From NCBI RefSeq assembly GCF_023053635.1, contig NC_086177.1:98862001-98926000 (forward strand): DNA of 64,000 bases. Direction: 5' to 3'. Numbering within the stretch: position 1 is the first letter of the stretch; every line of letters starts with the position of its first letter. The DNA comes from Elgaria multicarinata webbii. Taxonomy: Eukaryota; Chordata; Lepidosauria; Squamata; Anguidae. A program made the position numbers and the translations under genes. The notes under the pieces are model-generated. The model was given only the letters and a program-made list of their open reading frames with translations, was not told where the DNA came from and did not search any database. Shown here piece after piece: positions 11,544 to 56,672 of the stretch.

Positions 11544-12100
11544 CAGTGACGGCTGGTGGCTCCAATGTCAGTGGGGGTGGTGCACCTGTTAGCATAGGTG
11601 ACTCCATTTTCAAAAGGAAACTATGAAGTAGCCATTATACAGCAAGCGAGGAGTCACGTCTCCGAGGGTGTCTCCTTGGGTGTCTCCTTGTGTCTGTCTT
11701 ATCTAACAAAAACAAGAGCCTCGGATCCAGTGCAAAAGTTAGCTTACAGTAGAGCAAAGGGATTGTTCAACAAAGATTAGCTATGCTCCAGTGTTACGTT
11801 CTGATTGGTTCATGCTGCTACTGGGCACTGCCCTTTGCAGGCTTCAAATGCTGTACTGAATTCCTTGCTTCTCTGCCTGACTGCTCGCTTCCAAAGAGAC
11901 TCAGATCTTGATTATAATCAATAAAGCGCTTTTGAACCCTCTGTCGCTGAAGTGTGGAGTCCTGCTTAGGGGCTGATTGGATCCTGTCCCTGGGCGAAGA
12001 ACATTTATCTAACACACCCACTCCAGCCTTCAGCCAGATCTCTAAAGGAGCTATCCAAGGCGTGGAAGCCCCACTGACGTAGAGCCATCAGCCTCCACTG
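11544..12100. mobile_element. hAT-like MITE split by an LTR insertion
   Basis: The left end CAGTGACGGCTGGTGGC and right end GCCATCAGCCTCCACTG form imperfect terminal inverted repeats. The 8-bp flanks GATGTCCC and GTTCTCCC agree at 6 of 8 positions, as expected for an old hAT target duplication. The uninterrupted sister copy is at 14961-15134. The solo LTR at 11587-12014 sits inside. Confidence 0.75.
11587..12014 (+). mobile_element. Solo LTR of an endogenous retrovirus
   Basis: A 428-bp unit with TGTTAG at its start and CTAACA at its end (TG...CA borders, short inverted repeats), a poly(A) signal AATAAA at 11920, and a perfect 4-bp duplication CACC on both sides (11583-11586, 12015-12018). 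No internal viral region is present, so this is a fossil left by LTR recombination. A 4-bp duplication is compatible with a gammaretrovirus-like (class I) origin, but family is not proven. Confidence 0.75.
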
Positions 12101-13233
12101 GTTCTCCCACACTCTTCCTCCCTCCCTGACCCCTGACCCCCTTAGCCCTTGGTGTCCTTCCGCCAAGTCCTCAGCCTCCTTCTCTCCTTTTGTCAACTCC
12201 ATGCTCACCTGCATGCCTGTTCTAACCATTTCTGTTATTCATCCCTGCTTAGCAACTCTTTCACACCAATCCTTTCCGCTGGAGGCTCTTTCCTCTCAGC
12301 ACTGTAGCTCCCCCATCTCCGCACTTGCTTCCTGCCAAAAGCAACACAATCCCTAGGTACCATGCAAGGCTTTCTCTCTGAGCCAGACTGACATTTACTT
12401 CCTTTGCTGTGTCCACACTGGCTGTCAACTTAACGACTCACTCTTTCCATCTCAGCAGTTTGAATGCTTGGGAACATTCCATGACATCACCACCGCTTTT
12501 GTCACAGAAGGCACACAAAAGCCAACATCAAGATAATATTCATAAGTATGCTCTCCCTCATATTGCTGTGGTAGTATTCCTTTTCTTTTCATAAAAATAT
12601 TTTTAAGAGCCACCTTTACCAATTGAGAGAGACTGAATAGAAGGAATTTGGCATGTTGCAGCAAACTCCCAATAAATCTGGCACCTGCTTAGCCACCTCT
12701 GAAAATAAATAATCAGACCTACCACAATGTCAAGCAACCCGTCATTTTAGTATCGATCTTGCTTGGCTTTCTTTAGAGCCAATGCCTGACTTTGCTCCAA
12801 TGTGTACACCACTTTTTATTTTAGTTTTTCTAGAGATGCAAATCTTGCAGAAAATCTTGCTTACTGCTCACCCCATCCTTTATTAATGAATGCTAATTTT
12901 TAAAAATTAATTCCTCTTCTACAAATTGGCTGAATTTGTTTGAAAGACGGCTAAAGATACACAAAGTTGTGGGCTCTTCTCCTTGCCTGACCGATAAGTT
13001 TAAAAACTTTTTTCTGTTGCAGCTCTGAAGGTACGAGGGTACGATGAACTGAAATTTGCATTTTCCACCCAGATCAGGCCTGCACAATTTGTGGCCCACG
13101 AAGCCATACACGATCAACTCTCAGTGGAGTAGCGGGGGACTGAGGGAGGGAAGGAGGGGACGCACTGGGTGTCAGCTGGGATGCAGACAGAGGCTGCTTT
13201 TCTCTCCGGCCTGCAAGTAATTCAAGGCTCTGC
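12101..13233. other. No gene recognised (ZHX1 first intron)
   Basis: Pyrimidine-rich then AT-rich sequence with no exon or clear repeat recognised. Confidence 0.4.
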
Positions 13234-13382
13234 GTTGTGCAACCTTGCAGCCTTTGCCTGTTGCCCTCCAAATGTGCTGACCTACAACTCCCATCATCCT
13301 CAGGCAGCGTGACCAATGGCCAGGGGGTGATGGGAGTTGTAGTTAATACAACTGGAGGGCACCAAGTTGGGGAAGGCTGGCC
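13234..13382. mobile_element. Fold-back hAT-like MITE
   Basis: CTACAACTCCCATCATCC on the left and GATGGGAGTTGTAGTTAA on the right form the arms; the right end is CACCAAGTTGGGGAAGGCTG. Confidence 0.8.
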
Positions 13383-13965
13383 TAAAGCATCTTAAAAGGA
13401 GATGGACGAGGAAGGGGTCATGATTGATATCAAGAGGGCTTGTCAGCAGCCATTTTTACAGTCCCCAACAGACAGCAAAACCAGGTTTATCGAACCCCTG
13501 GTGGGTCACCATACATTTGCAGCTGCTATGGCAAATTGATTTATTCTGAGCAGATGGCTCCTTATCAAAGGCATGTTATTTTTGCCACTCCTTCCATGAA
13601 AAGTTGGTTATCCTTCTCCGCTATACCTGTGAATTGCGTACCTTCCCTACCTCCAAGCCAAAATTCATGGTAAGGTGGGCTAGCTTTAGCTTCATGGGTC
13701 ACAGTTTCTGCAGACTAGCTGGCCTTGGTCCCCAAGCTAACTAGCGCAAGTTACTCTCCATCAATTCTACACCCTTTTACAGGGTTATCTTGCTAAAATC
13801 TATAAGAATTATGAAGTGAACTGCATGCTAAAAGCACCCTTAGAACTCTAAAGAGCAGCCATTTTTACACTGCTAGATAAACCATAATCTGATTTGTAGA
13901 TTTATACACTTTATGGTATTTGGAAAAGTTCTTGAGTTCAGAGATATATTGTGCTTTGTATATGA

Positions 13966-14160
13966 GAGCCAGTGTTGCGTAGTGGTTTAGAGTGTTGAAA
14001 TAGGAGAGGGGAGACCCGAGTTCTAGTCCCCTCTCTGCCATGAAGCTCACTTTGGTCAGTCCTTGACTATCAGCCTCACAGGGTTGTTGTGAGGATAAAA
14101 TGGAGAGGAGGAGGAAGATCATGTATGCCACCTGAGGCTCCATGGAGGAAAGCCGGGATA
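13966..14160 (+). repeat. tRNA-derived SINE, second family
   Basis: GAGAGCCAGTGTTGCGTAG then TGGTTTAGAGTGTTG, a B-box-like CGAGTTCTAGTCCC, then CTCACAGGGTTGTTGTGAGG and GGAAAGCCGGGATATAC. Distinct from the 1350 family; a worn copy is at 17180. Confidence 0.8.
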
Positions 14161-14739
14161 TACATGCATCAAATCACTAAAATATTGGAAGCCACCTTGC
14201 AAAGTAAAAGTCATTTAAAGAAATCTGTTAAAGAAATTAAGTAAATCCTATACCATCCAACTCCTACCCAGCTTAGCATTCAGCCTCGCAATGTGCCCCA
14301 TTCGGACAGAATTTCCTACTGGCTACGAGGGGAAAGGTCTCAGCCAGGCTCTTCGTCCAAGACTGCTTACTCTTGACCGGGGGAGTTGTCTATACACTCC
14401 GAAAATCCTGCAGTGGGTGCATAGTGGCGCTGCATCAGTTATACGACGTAGCAGCCACCTCGAAGCCACCGTGGGGCTTTCCTACGAAGCTTCGCATTTA
14501 AAAAGCTGGGGACAAGCCAACCTTTTAGGCTGAAGTGAGGTGAACATGGCTCTTCCGCCATGTATCCTAGCTTAAATGCTGATGCAGAGGCGTTCCCAGG
14601 TGGAAGGCGACCCCTGATTGCTTGCAGGAAGCCCGGCCTGAGGGTGGGCCAGTGAGCTGAACGGCCACCAGAAACCCCATACCCTCCCTCCATGTCAGAA
14701 TTAGCCAATGCCACCCCGCTGCAGAGGAAGTGCAAGATT

Positions 14740-14915
14740 TTGCTTAAGAAGGCGGCAACCAAGCGCTGTATAGATAGTCTGAGGAAGTGGCTCTCCAGGG
14801 CCTCAGGAAGAGACAGGCCTATCCCATCAGCCTTCTCACTGGAGATCCCCCGGGATTGAACCTGTGACCTTTCTGCACACAAAGCAAGTACTCTGCCACT
14901 GAACTAAGGTCCCTT
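14740..14915 (-). repeat. tRNA-derived SINE
   Basis: The minus strand reads AGTACTTGCTTTGTGTGCAG, CACAGGTTCAATCCC (B box), then the family body toward 14740. Confidence 0.78.
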
Positions 14916-14960
14916 CCGCACCCTGTTCTATCCTGGCTGAAGGAAGATACGAATTAATGC

Positions 14961-15134
14961 CAGTGGAGGCTCCTGTGTCAGTGGGGCAGTGAATCCACTC
15001 CGTGTTTCAGGCAGAACACTAAAGGAGCTATCCAAGGTATGGATATCTCCTTTCGAGTTCTGACTGGTTCTGACTGAAACCTGGAACGAATTCACACACA
15101 CACACCCTGACATTGGAGCCAGCAGCCTCCACTG
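14961..15134. mobile_element. hAT-like MITE, uninterrupted sister of 11544-12100
   Basis: CAGTGGAGGCTCCTGTGTCA at the left and GGAGCCAGCAGCCTCCACTG at the right are inverted repeats. The interior shares CTAAAGGAGCTATCCAAGG with the interrupted copy. Confidence 0.75.
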
Positions 15135-15369
15135 ATTAGCAGTGCACAATACTGGATTTATTTTTACCAAAGACCGCCCTGAACACACTATCTGTACCTC
15201 TACAGAAACTACCTCTACACTATCGGTATCTCTACAGATAGTTGATTCAGGGAGATTCCATATGCACGTACATTTGGCACTATACTAGTTGCCTGCAAGA
15301 AAAATTAGCTGCTGATTAAAAGTTTAGCACTAAAGTCACACAACAAGCAATGGAGGAAGATACCATCTA

Positions 15370-15505
15370 GAACAGCCTTCCACAACTGGATGCCTTCCAG
15401 ATGTTTTGGATGACAATCTCCATCATCCCTGAGCAATGGCGATATTGGCTGGGGCTAACGGGAGTTGTAGTCCAACCATCTGGCAGGCACCAGGTTGGGG
15501 AGGGA
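15370..15505. mobile_element. Fold-back hAT-like MITE
   Basis: CAGCCTTCCACAACTGGATG ... CACCAGGTTGGGGAGG arms, with GGGAGTTGTAGTCCAACC inside. Confidence 0.78.
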
Positions 15506-16029
15506 AACCAAAGGGTTCAGTTTATGCCACCCTCCTTATAGGCATTTTTAGAAACATATCAAATGTAAGAGGCATATACCGCACCGAGAAAACGTTTAAA
15601 ATGAGCTCTCTATCGTATTATTACTTTTTAGTTTGGCATTTATATCCAAAGTGGCATTTTACTTGACAGCATCATTGAACAGCCCCATTTCTTGTATTTT
15701 TTTTTTTAAAAAAATGAACAAATGGCAAGAATGTACACAATCTTCTACAGCATATACACAGTAATCAGGACACTGCTGCAAGGCACTTACAATCCAAAGT
15801 TTGAAAGCTGGGAAGGAACAGAGGGGAAGGAAAGATGCAAGACGCATGGGAACAAATGTCAGAAACCACATGTACATGGATTTTTGTTGTTGTTGCAGCT
15901 GGGGAATCAGCACAAGGTTTATGGAAAACGTGGGTTTTGAAGAGGGAGAGAGAGGGCAAAGTGTCTCTGTTCTGAGAAGATGCTGAGATACAAGGGACAG
16001 CCAGGGGAAAAGGGCAGAGCTGTTTGAGG

Positions 16030-16416
16030 GAAACTCAGGGTGGTGGTGCTGGAGAAGAGAAGGTCACAAGCGGGGAGACATGGTAGCACTCTTCAAGTAC
16101 TTGAAAGGTTGTCCCACAGAGGAGGACCAGGATCTCTTCTCATTCATCCCAGAGTGCAGGACATGGAACAATGGGCTCAAGTTACAGCAAGCCAGAATCA
16201 AGCTGGACATCAGGAAAAACTTCCTGTTAGAGCAGTACAACCATGGAACCAATGACCTAGGGAGGTTGTAGGCTCTCCCACACTAGAGGCCTTCAAGATG
16301 CAGCTGGACAGCCAACTGTCAAGGCTGCTTTAATGTGGATTCCTGCATTGAGCAGGGGGTTGGACTTGATGGCCTTATAGGCCCCTTCCAACCCTACTAT
16401 TCTATGATTCTATGAA
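16030..16416 (+). mobile_element. CR1 LINE 3' end
   Basis: Contains GGAGACATGGTAGCACTCTT, CTGGACATCAGGAAAAAC, TTGGACTTGATGGCC and the terminal ATTCTATGATTCTATGA of CR1. Confidence 0.88.
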
Positions 16417-17037
16417 ATAAGGTAAGAAAGAGGGTGGGAGAAGGCCATGTAGAGCTTTTAAGAGAAGAGTTCGGTGTAGGTTGAAGAAGGGAAACAGGAA
16501 GGTAGGGCGGAAATTTGAACATGGTTGTCTCATAGTGGAAGAGGTGAGTGATTTTGACAGTTGAGTTCTGGAGAAGAGAAATGAGGGCAGGGAGATATGA
16601 CAAGGGAAGGTCAGAGAGAGAGAAGGGGGGGAAAGAGAGAGAGAGAAAGGACAAGTGCTGTAGCCAAGGTGAGCCATGACAACAGTTTGAGCTAACTGGA
16701 CACAAGACTTAGAAATCCCAAATGGTACACCAGGCATAGCATAAAAGTACCTATCACTGAATTCAGGTGTCCTTTGCAATTATAAACTTGTTTTAAGTCT
16801 GCTCAGAGATGCCAGTTCTTTATATCCGTCGGTTGTTGGGGGCAGAAGGAGGAGCATCCTCTGTCACACAGTGACCAGGGCAGGGAGATTAGACACTCTG
16901 AAAAACAAAGTTACATACACTTGCCTGATAAATATTGCTGCAGACTATTTTAACTCAAAGGAGGACAACTTCATGCATATCAGGCCCTAAAGTCTTTAAT
17001 ACTTTTAAGACTTCAATACACTATTGTACAGTGGATA

Positions 17038-17178
17038 CAGCCGCTTTCCCAAACCGGGTGTCCTCCAGATGTTTTGGGCTTCAACTCCCATCAGCCTCAG
17101 CCAGTACAGCCTAAGGTTAGGGATGCTGGAAGTTGTAGTCCAAAACATCTGGAGAGCAACAGGCTGGGGAAGGCTGGA
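17038..17178. mobile_element. Fold-back hAT-like MITE
   Basis: TCCTCCAGATGTTTTGGGC on the left pairs with CCAAAACATCTGGAGAGC on the right; ends in GGCTGGGGAAGGCTGG. Confidence 0.8.
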
Positions 17179-17179
17179 C

Positions 17180-17335
17180 AAAAGGCCTGGGCTTAGAAGT
17201 GGGGACCCAGATTCAAATCCCTGCTCACTCATGGTGCTTAAGTGGGCTTGGGCAAATTACTCTCCCTCTCAGGCTTTCCTACCGTTAGAGGGCTGTTCTA
17301 GCCCCATATGTGCCACCCTTAAAGGAAAGGAGCAA
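17180..17335 (+). repeat. tRNA-derived SINE (13966 family, worn)
   Basis: GGGACCCAGATTCAAATCCC is a B-box region and is followed by CTTGGGCAAATTACTCTC and CTCTCAGGC as in the 13966 copy. Confidence 0.65.
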
Positions 17336-18226
17336 TTCAAGTGTGACAAATTTAATCCAGCTTGCTTAATTTCCCTCTAGCCTGTTGGTTAAACACACCC
17401 ACCCAAGACATATACAATTCCCCCTCCTTTCACCAGCCATTCCCTCCTGAACAGTTAATGTATTTTCTAGGGTACATACACCACACACACACCACCTTCT
17501 TTATTCCCAATATAGTAGCCCCGCAAAATTATGACGGTGTATATTTATACAATTTGGGTCAAATAAAATAATTTTACAGTATGCTTATGCCAGGCAAAGC
17601 CAAACAAAAAGCAAACAGTAAGGATCATTACAGAATTAGTTTTTGGTAAAGAAGTTCTCGCCTTCCACCACAGGGCCTAAATTCTGGCTGCTACCCTTGT
17701 TCCCTCACTACACAATTTCCTAACTCCCTCTGAATCACCAACAGGAGAGAGAACACGACGTACATCTAGTAAACAATAGAGGCAAACAACGTTAAAAGAC
17801 TGCCGGGCCATCCTTCCCATCTCCAAAATGTCAAAAATTGTGATAAGAGATCCATCGCTTCAACGCCTGTTTTTTGAGGTTGACTTCTCCCTCTGTGGGG
17901 AAAAACCCCTGTCTCCTTAACCCTGTTTCCCCACAAACAGCAAAAAGAAGTTGGGGGGACACAGAGCAGGAAAACGGGGGTGCCTCTTCCCCGCCTCCAT
18001 TGACCCCCAAAGTGTTTTAAGGGCTGAGGGACAACACATCCCCCAAACGAAATGATGGCTCCAGGGCTGCGTTGTGGGGAAGAGGAAAATGCTGGTGTAG
18101 CTGCTTCCCCCACCCCACCAATTTGTCCTTTTAATGCTTGTGGGTCGTTTCAACCCTACAGGGAACACCCACCTAGCCAGCTTTGGGCACAACACACAAG
18201 ACGATTAGGAAAAAAAAAATCCCTAC

Positions 18227-18300
18227 CTTGCAATGTTTGCAGGCTGCCTTTGGCTCTCTCGTTTCTGCCTGTTCAGAGCAAGTCCGCCATCTTGCATTTA
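18227..18300 (-). other. ZHX1: Candidate non-coding first exon of ZHX1
   Basis: On the minus strand a CAAGATGGCGGAC motif (18296-18284), a good YY1 site often found just inside mammalian first exons, is followed by about 70 bases and a consensus donor CAAG|GTAGGG (exon end 18227). Splicing from here to about 6533 would give an 11.7-kb first intron. This is an inference from motifs and the absence of another gene; the 5' end is approximate. Confidence 0.45.
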
Positions 18301-18900
18301 AACATACACACACACACACTACTGCACTTTGGGGGGCGGGGGGGGAGGTTTGGGAGGAGGAGGGGTACTGATGCTTTGTGAACTTTCAACTAGAAGCCAG
18401 GGCTTTCCCCCCACACCACCACCCTGGTTCACTTTTCCCCACTTCAGCTTGCAAACTGGAAATTCATCCTGCCGCCTGCCCTGACATCAGGGGGACAGTC
18501 TTTTCTTTTTAAAGGCCAGTGGGGCGGGCGGAGGGGAGAGGAATGCAGCAACCCACTGCGAACGTGTGCCTGGATCACCGCCGCTCCATACACACAACCC
18601 AGAGAAAGAAGCAGGAAGGAACAACGGCGGGAAGGCGGGGCCGATCCCAGCTCGGCAAGGCTCTTGCAGACGCGCTTGCTTTTCCCTCCCTCCGACCCAC
18701 CCAGGAGTGTGAGAAACTAGGGAGTGGGTGGGGTCACACCGCAGCCCCAATGTTCTGGCAAGCTGGCCCAAGAGCAAGCCGCTGCCTGATTGGCCCCAGT
18801 GAGGTTTCACGGTGGCCGCAGCAGAGGAAAAACCAAACCAAAACAAAAAGAAGTGGAGGGGAAAGAAAAGGTGGGAAAAAGCAGCTATTGATCATCACAT
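18301..18900 (-). promoter_or_regulatory. ZHX1: GC-rich promoter region, probably of ZHX1
   Basis: A CpG-containing, GC-rich block lies just upstream of the candidate ZHX1 exon and about 2.2 kb beyond the ATAD2 3' end. Visible elements include GC boxes (about 18518-18535 and 18631-18640) and an ATTGG (inverted CCAAT) at 18789. An AC repeat lies at 18304-18321. The exact transcription start is unknown. Confidence 0.45.
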
Positions 18901-19041
18901 GAGGGTGTCTTTGAGCGGCTGCATGGCACTGTCTCCTCCTCTCTAGCAGGCACATGTATAGGAAAGGAGCAGGGTTTCTTCAGAGAAGTGCAGTGGTTTA
19001 AGCCTTTCTGGGAATCAACGCTGCCCGTTCTTTCAGTCCGT

Positions 19042-19139
19042 GGCTGAGTTCGGACAACACGCTAATCAATTGGGGCTGGGTGGGTAATAGGAACAGAATG
19101 GGAAACAACCGTCGATTAGCGTGTCCTCCGAACTCAGCC
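19042..19139. mobile_element. Short MITE (GGCTGAGTTCGGAC family)
   Basis: A 98-bp element bounded by GGCTGAGTTCGGACAACACG and the inverse GTGTCCTCCGAACTCAGCC. The same family, inverted, is at 58658-58752. Confidence 0.75.
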
Positions 19140-19142
19140 TAT

Positions 19143-20225
19143 GCGTATTTAAGAACAAAAGAGCCCTTCTGGATCAGACCATCTAATCCTTCATTCTGTT
19201 CACACACTGGGCAACCACTGCCCGCAGGAAACCCACAAGCAGGACATGAGTGCAACAGTACTCTCCTGCTCATGTTTCCCAGCAACTGGTGTACATGGGC
19301 ATATTGGCTCGGATATTGTAGGTAACACGTAGCCATCAGGACTAGTAACCTTTGATAGCCTTCTCCACTAGGCTGGTTGATTTACTCTTTGGGAATAGGA
19401 AAGCATTCGGCTCATGCTCAGGAGTATGCTGCTTCATATGGTTAAAACATTAGCACACGTTGCAAGGGGTGCGTGTGTGAGAAACACGAATTACGTATCA
19501 TTGAAAATAGAAGAGCAGTTGTGATAGCTCAAACCAAAGCTCCACGGGGCCCAGAAGAGACGCCTCTGAAGCCCACAAGGAGAACGTGAAGGCAAGAGCC
19601 ACCTTTTGTTCTTCCCACACAGCAGCTGGTTTTCTACTTCTGAACCTGAAGATACATGTAGCCAGATGGACATATCCACCACGAATTTGTCTAATCCCCT
19701 TTTAATGCCATCTGTGTTAGTAGCCATTACATCTTGTGGTAGTAAATCCCATAAATTAGGTATTGCATAAAGTTGTTCTGTCTGACCTAAATATTTTGCC
19801 AATGACTCCCAAGTATGAGGGGAATTTCTCCACGCCATCCATAATTTTCTACATCTTTACTATTTTCTCCATTAGTCACCCACTTTCTAAACTAAAACAC
19901 GGCAAACATTGCAACCTTTCCTTAGGAGCGGTGCTCCAGCCCGATCACTTTGGTTGCTCATTTTTGCACTTTTGTGAGCTTTATAGGATCTTTTTTGAGG
20001 TGTGGCAAACAGAATGGTACAATGTATACCAGGTTTGGTTGCATCATAGATTTGTTTATAGGCATTATGATATTGACAGTTTTATTTCCCATCCCATTCC
20101 TAATGATCCCAACATGAAATTTCACTTTTTCACTGCTACTGAACACTAAGATCCATATTTTTACTAAGCTATTGACCATGACTCCAAGAACTTTTTCCTG
20201 ATCAGTCATTCAACATATGTGAAAC
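19143..20225 (-). mobile_element. L2/CR1-clade LINE 3' part, about 1.1 kb
   Basis: The minus strand ends with a TCCAGAAGGGCTCTTTTGTT-type tail at 19143. Upstream it carries CTACCACAAGATGTAATGG, CCACACCTCAAAAAAGATCC and AGGAAAAAGTTCTTGGAGTC, in the order typical of these LINEs. Confidence 0.75.
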
Positions 20226-20334
20226 CTATGTGAAACCTCTCCACATCTAGACAGATTCTGGAGCCATGAACAACAAGAAATGAAACGAACAAAAGATAAA
20301 AAGAATGAAACACAATATTAAAATTATTCTTTAA

Positions 20335-20595
20335 AAACTGAAGCTGGTCAACCAAGGAAGGAGCTATTTTCAGGAGGTGCTGAAAATAGCAGTGTTGGCA
20401 TATGCCTGACCTCCAGAGGCAGGGAGTTCCATAGGAAGGGAGCTACCACCAGGAAGGCTCTTCTCTGGGTGAACTCCTGTTGAGCCATAGGACCATGTTG
20501 AATCACCAGGAGAATGCCTTCTGATGAGTTCGGGTTGGTAAGGGAGCAGTCATTTTCTCAGGTATTCTGGTCACAAGTGGTTTAGGGCTTTGCAC
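20335..20595 (-). mobile_element. LINE C-terminal fragment
   Basis: The minus strand encodes the tail motif VAPFLWNSLPLEVR found at the C-terminus of L2-clade reverse-transcriptase ORFs. Confidence 0.6.
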
Positions 20596-21010
20596 ACTAG
20601 GGCCATGGCTAGACGAGGGGGTCGGAGGGTGATGATCTCGCAATTTTATGATCATGAGATTGTCGCCCGTTTACACACGGTGCGCAACATCGCGGCCGCC
20701 ATTTTTTTGTTTTTTAAAGGATAAGGAGCGTATGAGCCTCATCCAGAGTCCTGCTGGCTTATGCCAGCTAGGGCACAAGCGAATAGGGGCAGTTTCTCCT
20801 CCTCCTCTGTTCTAGACTTCCCTCCTGTTGATTACAATGAGAGGCAAAATTTCTATATGGAGCTTGTACAGGTGAAGGGCCCAATCACAGGCTCTCCTGT
20901 GGGAACAGAGGGGCTATGGATCTGCCAGTGCACCATTTCAGGGCTTTGTCAGATACCACCTGTAGTACAGCTATGCCCAATGAGCTCTCAATGGGCCTAG
21001 TGCTCCTCCC
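20596..21010. other. Possible MITE; otherwise no gene
   Basis: Starts ACTAGGGCCATGGCTAGAC and ends near TGGGCCTAGTGCTCC, a weak inverted match. Not confirmed. Confidence 0.3.
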
Positions 21011-21129
21011 TGCAGTTCTTCTCTCCACCAGTTGAAGGGCACCTCTAGCTTATCCTAATGCCTTGCAGCAAGCTAGATTTGAGTTTGCACTGTTCTGCCC
21101 TGCTATATTGTAAGAAAAAGAAACGTTTG

Positions 21130-21792
21130 CCATTCAATGAATGTTGAGTACAGAAATTTATTTTACTCATAAAGATTTAACACATTTATATATTACAAAA
21201 CATTTAGAGCAGTAAAGAGACAATACACATTTTTAACACTGTAAGAATTAGTGCAGTGTAGTGATAAAAAAAAAACCTGTACGCTGTTGGAAATGTGGGG
21301 AATTAGAATACAAAGTGTTCTGTCACTTGTTTTAAAACCATATGCGATGTTAAGATAGTAACTGTATTTTTAAAATACAGGTTCAACATATATACATGAT
21401 TTGATTGAAAAATGCTGAGATAAATTAGCATATATTTTTATTCAATTCAGAGAAAAAGTGGTGCAATGTATAATTATGTTCAAAACATTAACATTCCTCC
21501 TTCCCAAACTAGTTATGGGTTTGTTTTTAAAGGATTTTAATGGGTTTGTTTTATCATCTGATAGTTATAAGAGAGGTTTTAAGAACAGGAAACCAAACAC
21601 ACATTATGAAGACTGTCACACATCATGGCGAGAACACTGGCCTTCTTTAGTTCTAGCTTCCAATTTGCTACAAGGCCATGGCTTCTGTACTCATGTTCGG
21701 TAGAATCAAGAACATTAGATTAGTAAAATCTATTGTACACAGATATTTGGTCTTAAATTAATTGCTGATAAAACATTTCAAATTAGAAGATT
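21130..21792 (-). terminator. ATAD2: ATAD2 3' UTR and poly(A) signal
   Basis: About 0.65 kb of AT-rich sequence follows the stop. An AATAAA on the minus strand at 21162-21157 is the first canonical signal that would give a UTR of plausible length, with cleavage expected near 21130-21147. Confidence 0.6.
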
Positions 21793-55424
<33,632 letters not shown>

Positions 55425-55830
55425 GGCCGCCTGGAATGGCGAACGAGCACTAAAGGCGGCGAAGGCAACGACGACAACTTCTTCCCTCAGTCACCTCCGA
55501 ATTCTGGCGCCACAGACCAAGCGCGGCCCTGTCACCAACCGCCCTTCGAATCCCTCCGCACCTCAGCTCTCTTTCCACCCTCACCGGGGGAAGAGATCCA
55601 CACAAGTATGAACGGAGATTAAACCGTTCTCTAACATTCGCAGGCTCTGAGCTACTTCCCCTATCCCTACTACAGAATAGCCAACGACCGTATTTCTATT
55701 TCAGGCCTATTTTCTCTCTCGCTAAGTAGTTCCATACTCGCGGAAGAACACACTACATCACGCTCCAACCTTTTGGATTTTTGGCGCGTACAGAGCTCGA
55801 GAACTTGTTTTGCTGCGCTCCAATTGGCTG
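55425..55830 (-). promoter_or_regulatory. ATAD2: ATAD2 promoter with E2F-like and CCAAT sites
   Basis: A CpG-rich block surrounds and precedes exon 1. A perfect TTTGGCGC E2F-type site is at 55780-55787. A palindromic CCAATTGG at 55820-55827 carries an NF-Y-type CCAAT on both strands. The E2F site is about 360 bp upstream of the ATG; the transcription start is not determined. Confidence 0.55.
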
Positions 55831-56159
55831 GCGGGACGGCGCGCGGTTCTGCCTGTAGCTTCTTGTTCCAGCCATAGCAGTTAAAGTGACACGCGTCCAT
55901 TTCACGCTCCAAAACCCGCGCTTTCCCTTATAACTGTTGCCGTTTTCCCGGGGGAAGAGACAAGCCAACCAGCGTGTGGTGTATTGTCGGAATTATCAAA
56001 ATTTGCACGAATGCATTAACTACGAATAAGCACGACGCTTGTTTTGTGCATTATTCGTGTCTATTTCAACACCCAATATGACCTTTGCTAATTTTACAGT
56101 GGTAACCTGCAGCAAAACACTCAGTTTCTTAGCACTAACCTGACCAACTGTTCACACAA

Positions 56160-56300
56160 AACAATCCTATATGTATCTATTCCATTAAGTTCAATGGGGC
56201 TTACTCCCAGGTAAATCAGTACCCACTTACCTAGGAGTAACCTCCATCGAGCTGAATGGGATGTGCTTCCGAGTAGACGGGCATAGGATTGCTCTACTGC
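56160..56300. repeat. Inverted-repeat element with TTCAATGGG/CCCATTC core
   Basis: AAGTTCAATGGGGCTTACTC then CAGGTAAATCAG, followed by TTACCTAGGAGTAACCTCC and CTGAATGGGATGTGCTTCC, ending CATAGGATTGC. Clearest copy with both halves; others at 24985, 36845, 40665, 57610 and 62612. Confidence 0.65.
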
Positions 56301-56539
56301 GCAGCACAATCCAATGCTTTGCTCAGAATCACGAGCATTTCGGAGTGCAGCCTTAATTACCTCTTTACATTCAGGATTCAGGGTGGAAATCTGAGAAGTC
56401 GCTGACAAAAGAGTTTCTCCCCCCACCTATTTCTGGACGTTAGCACAATACCACCCTTCCGCTCTTCGATGGAGGAAGTATCGCATTTTCCCCAAAAACA
56501 CTAGAGTCAAGCAAGGGGGAAATGCAATATCCCTTCATA

Positions 56540-56672
56540 ATGTCTTGGACTACAACCCCATAATCCCCAACCATTCTCCATGCTAGCTGAAGGAGATCCC
56601 CATAGCAGCTGAAAGAGACAGAAGTTGCAGTCCAAGCCATCTGGAAGGCACCGGGTCGCCTATGCCTGATCT
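56540..56672. mobile_element. Fold-back hAT-like MITE
   Basis: CTTGGACTACAACCCCATAA and AGAAGTTGCAGTCCAAGCC arms; right end CACCGGGTCGCCTATGCCTG. Confidence 0.65.

Noticed and set aside
18487-18902. 119- and 127-codon frames in the GC-rich block
   Set aside because: Opposing frames in a CpG-rich promoter region with no homology; GC-rich DNA lacks stops by chance.
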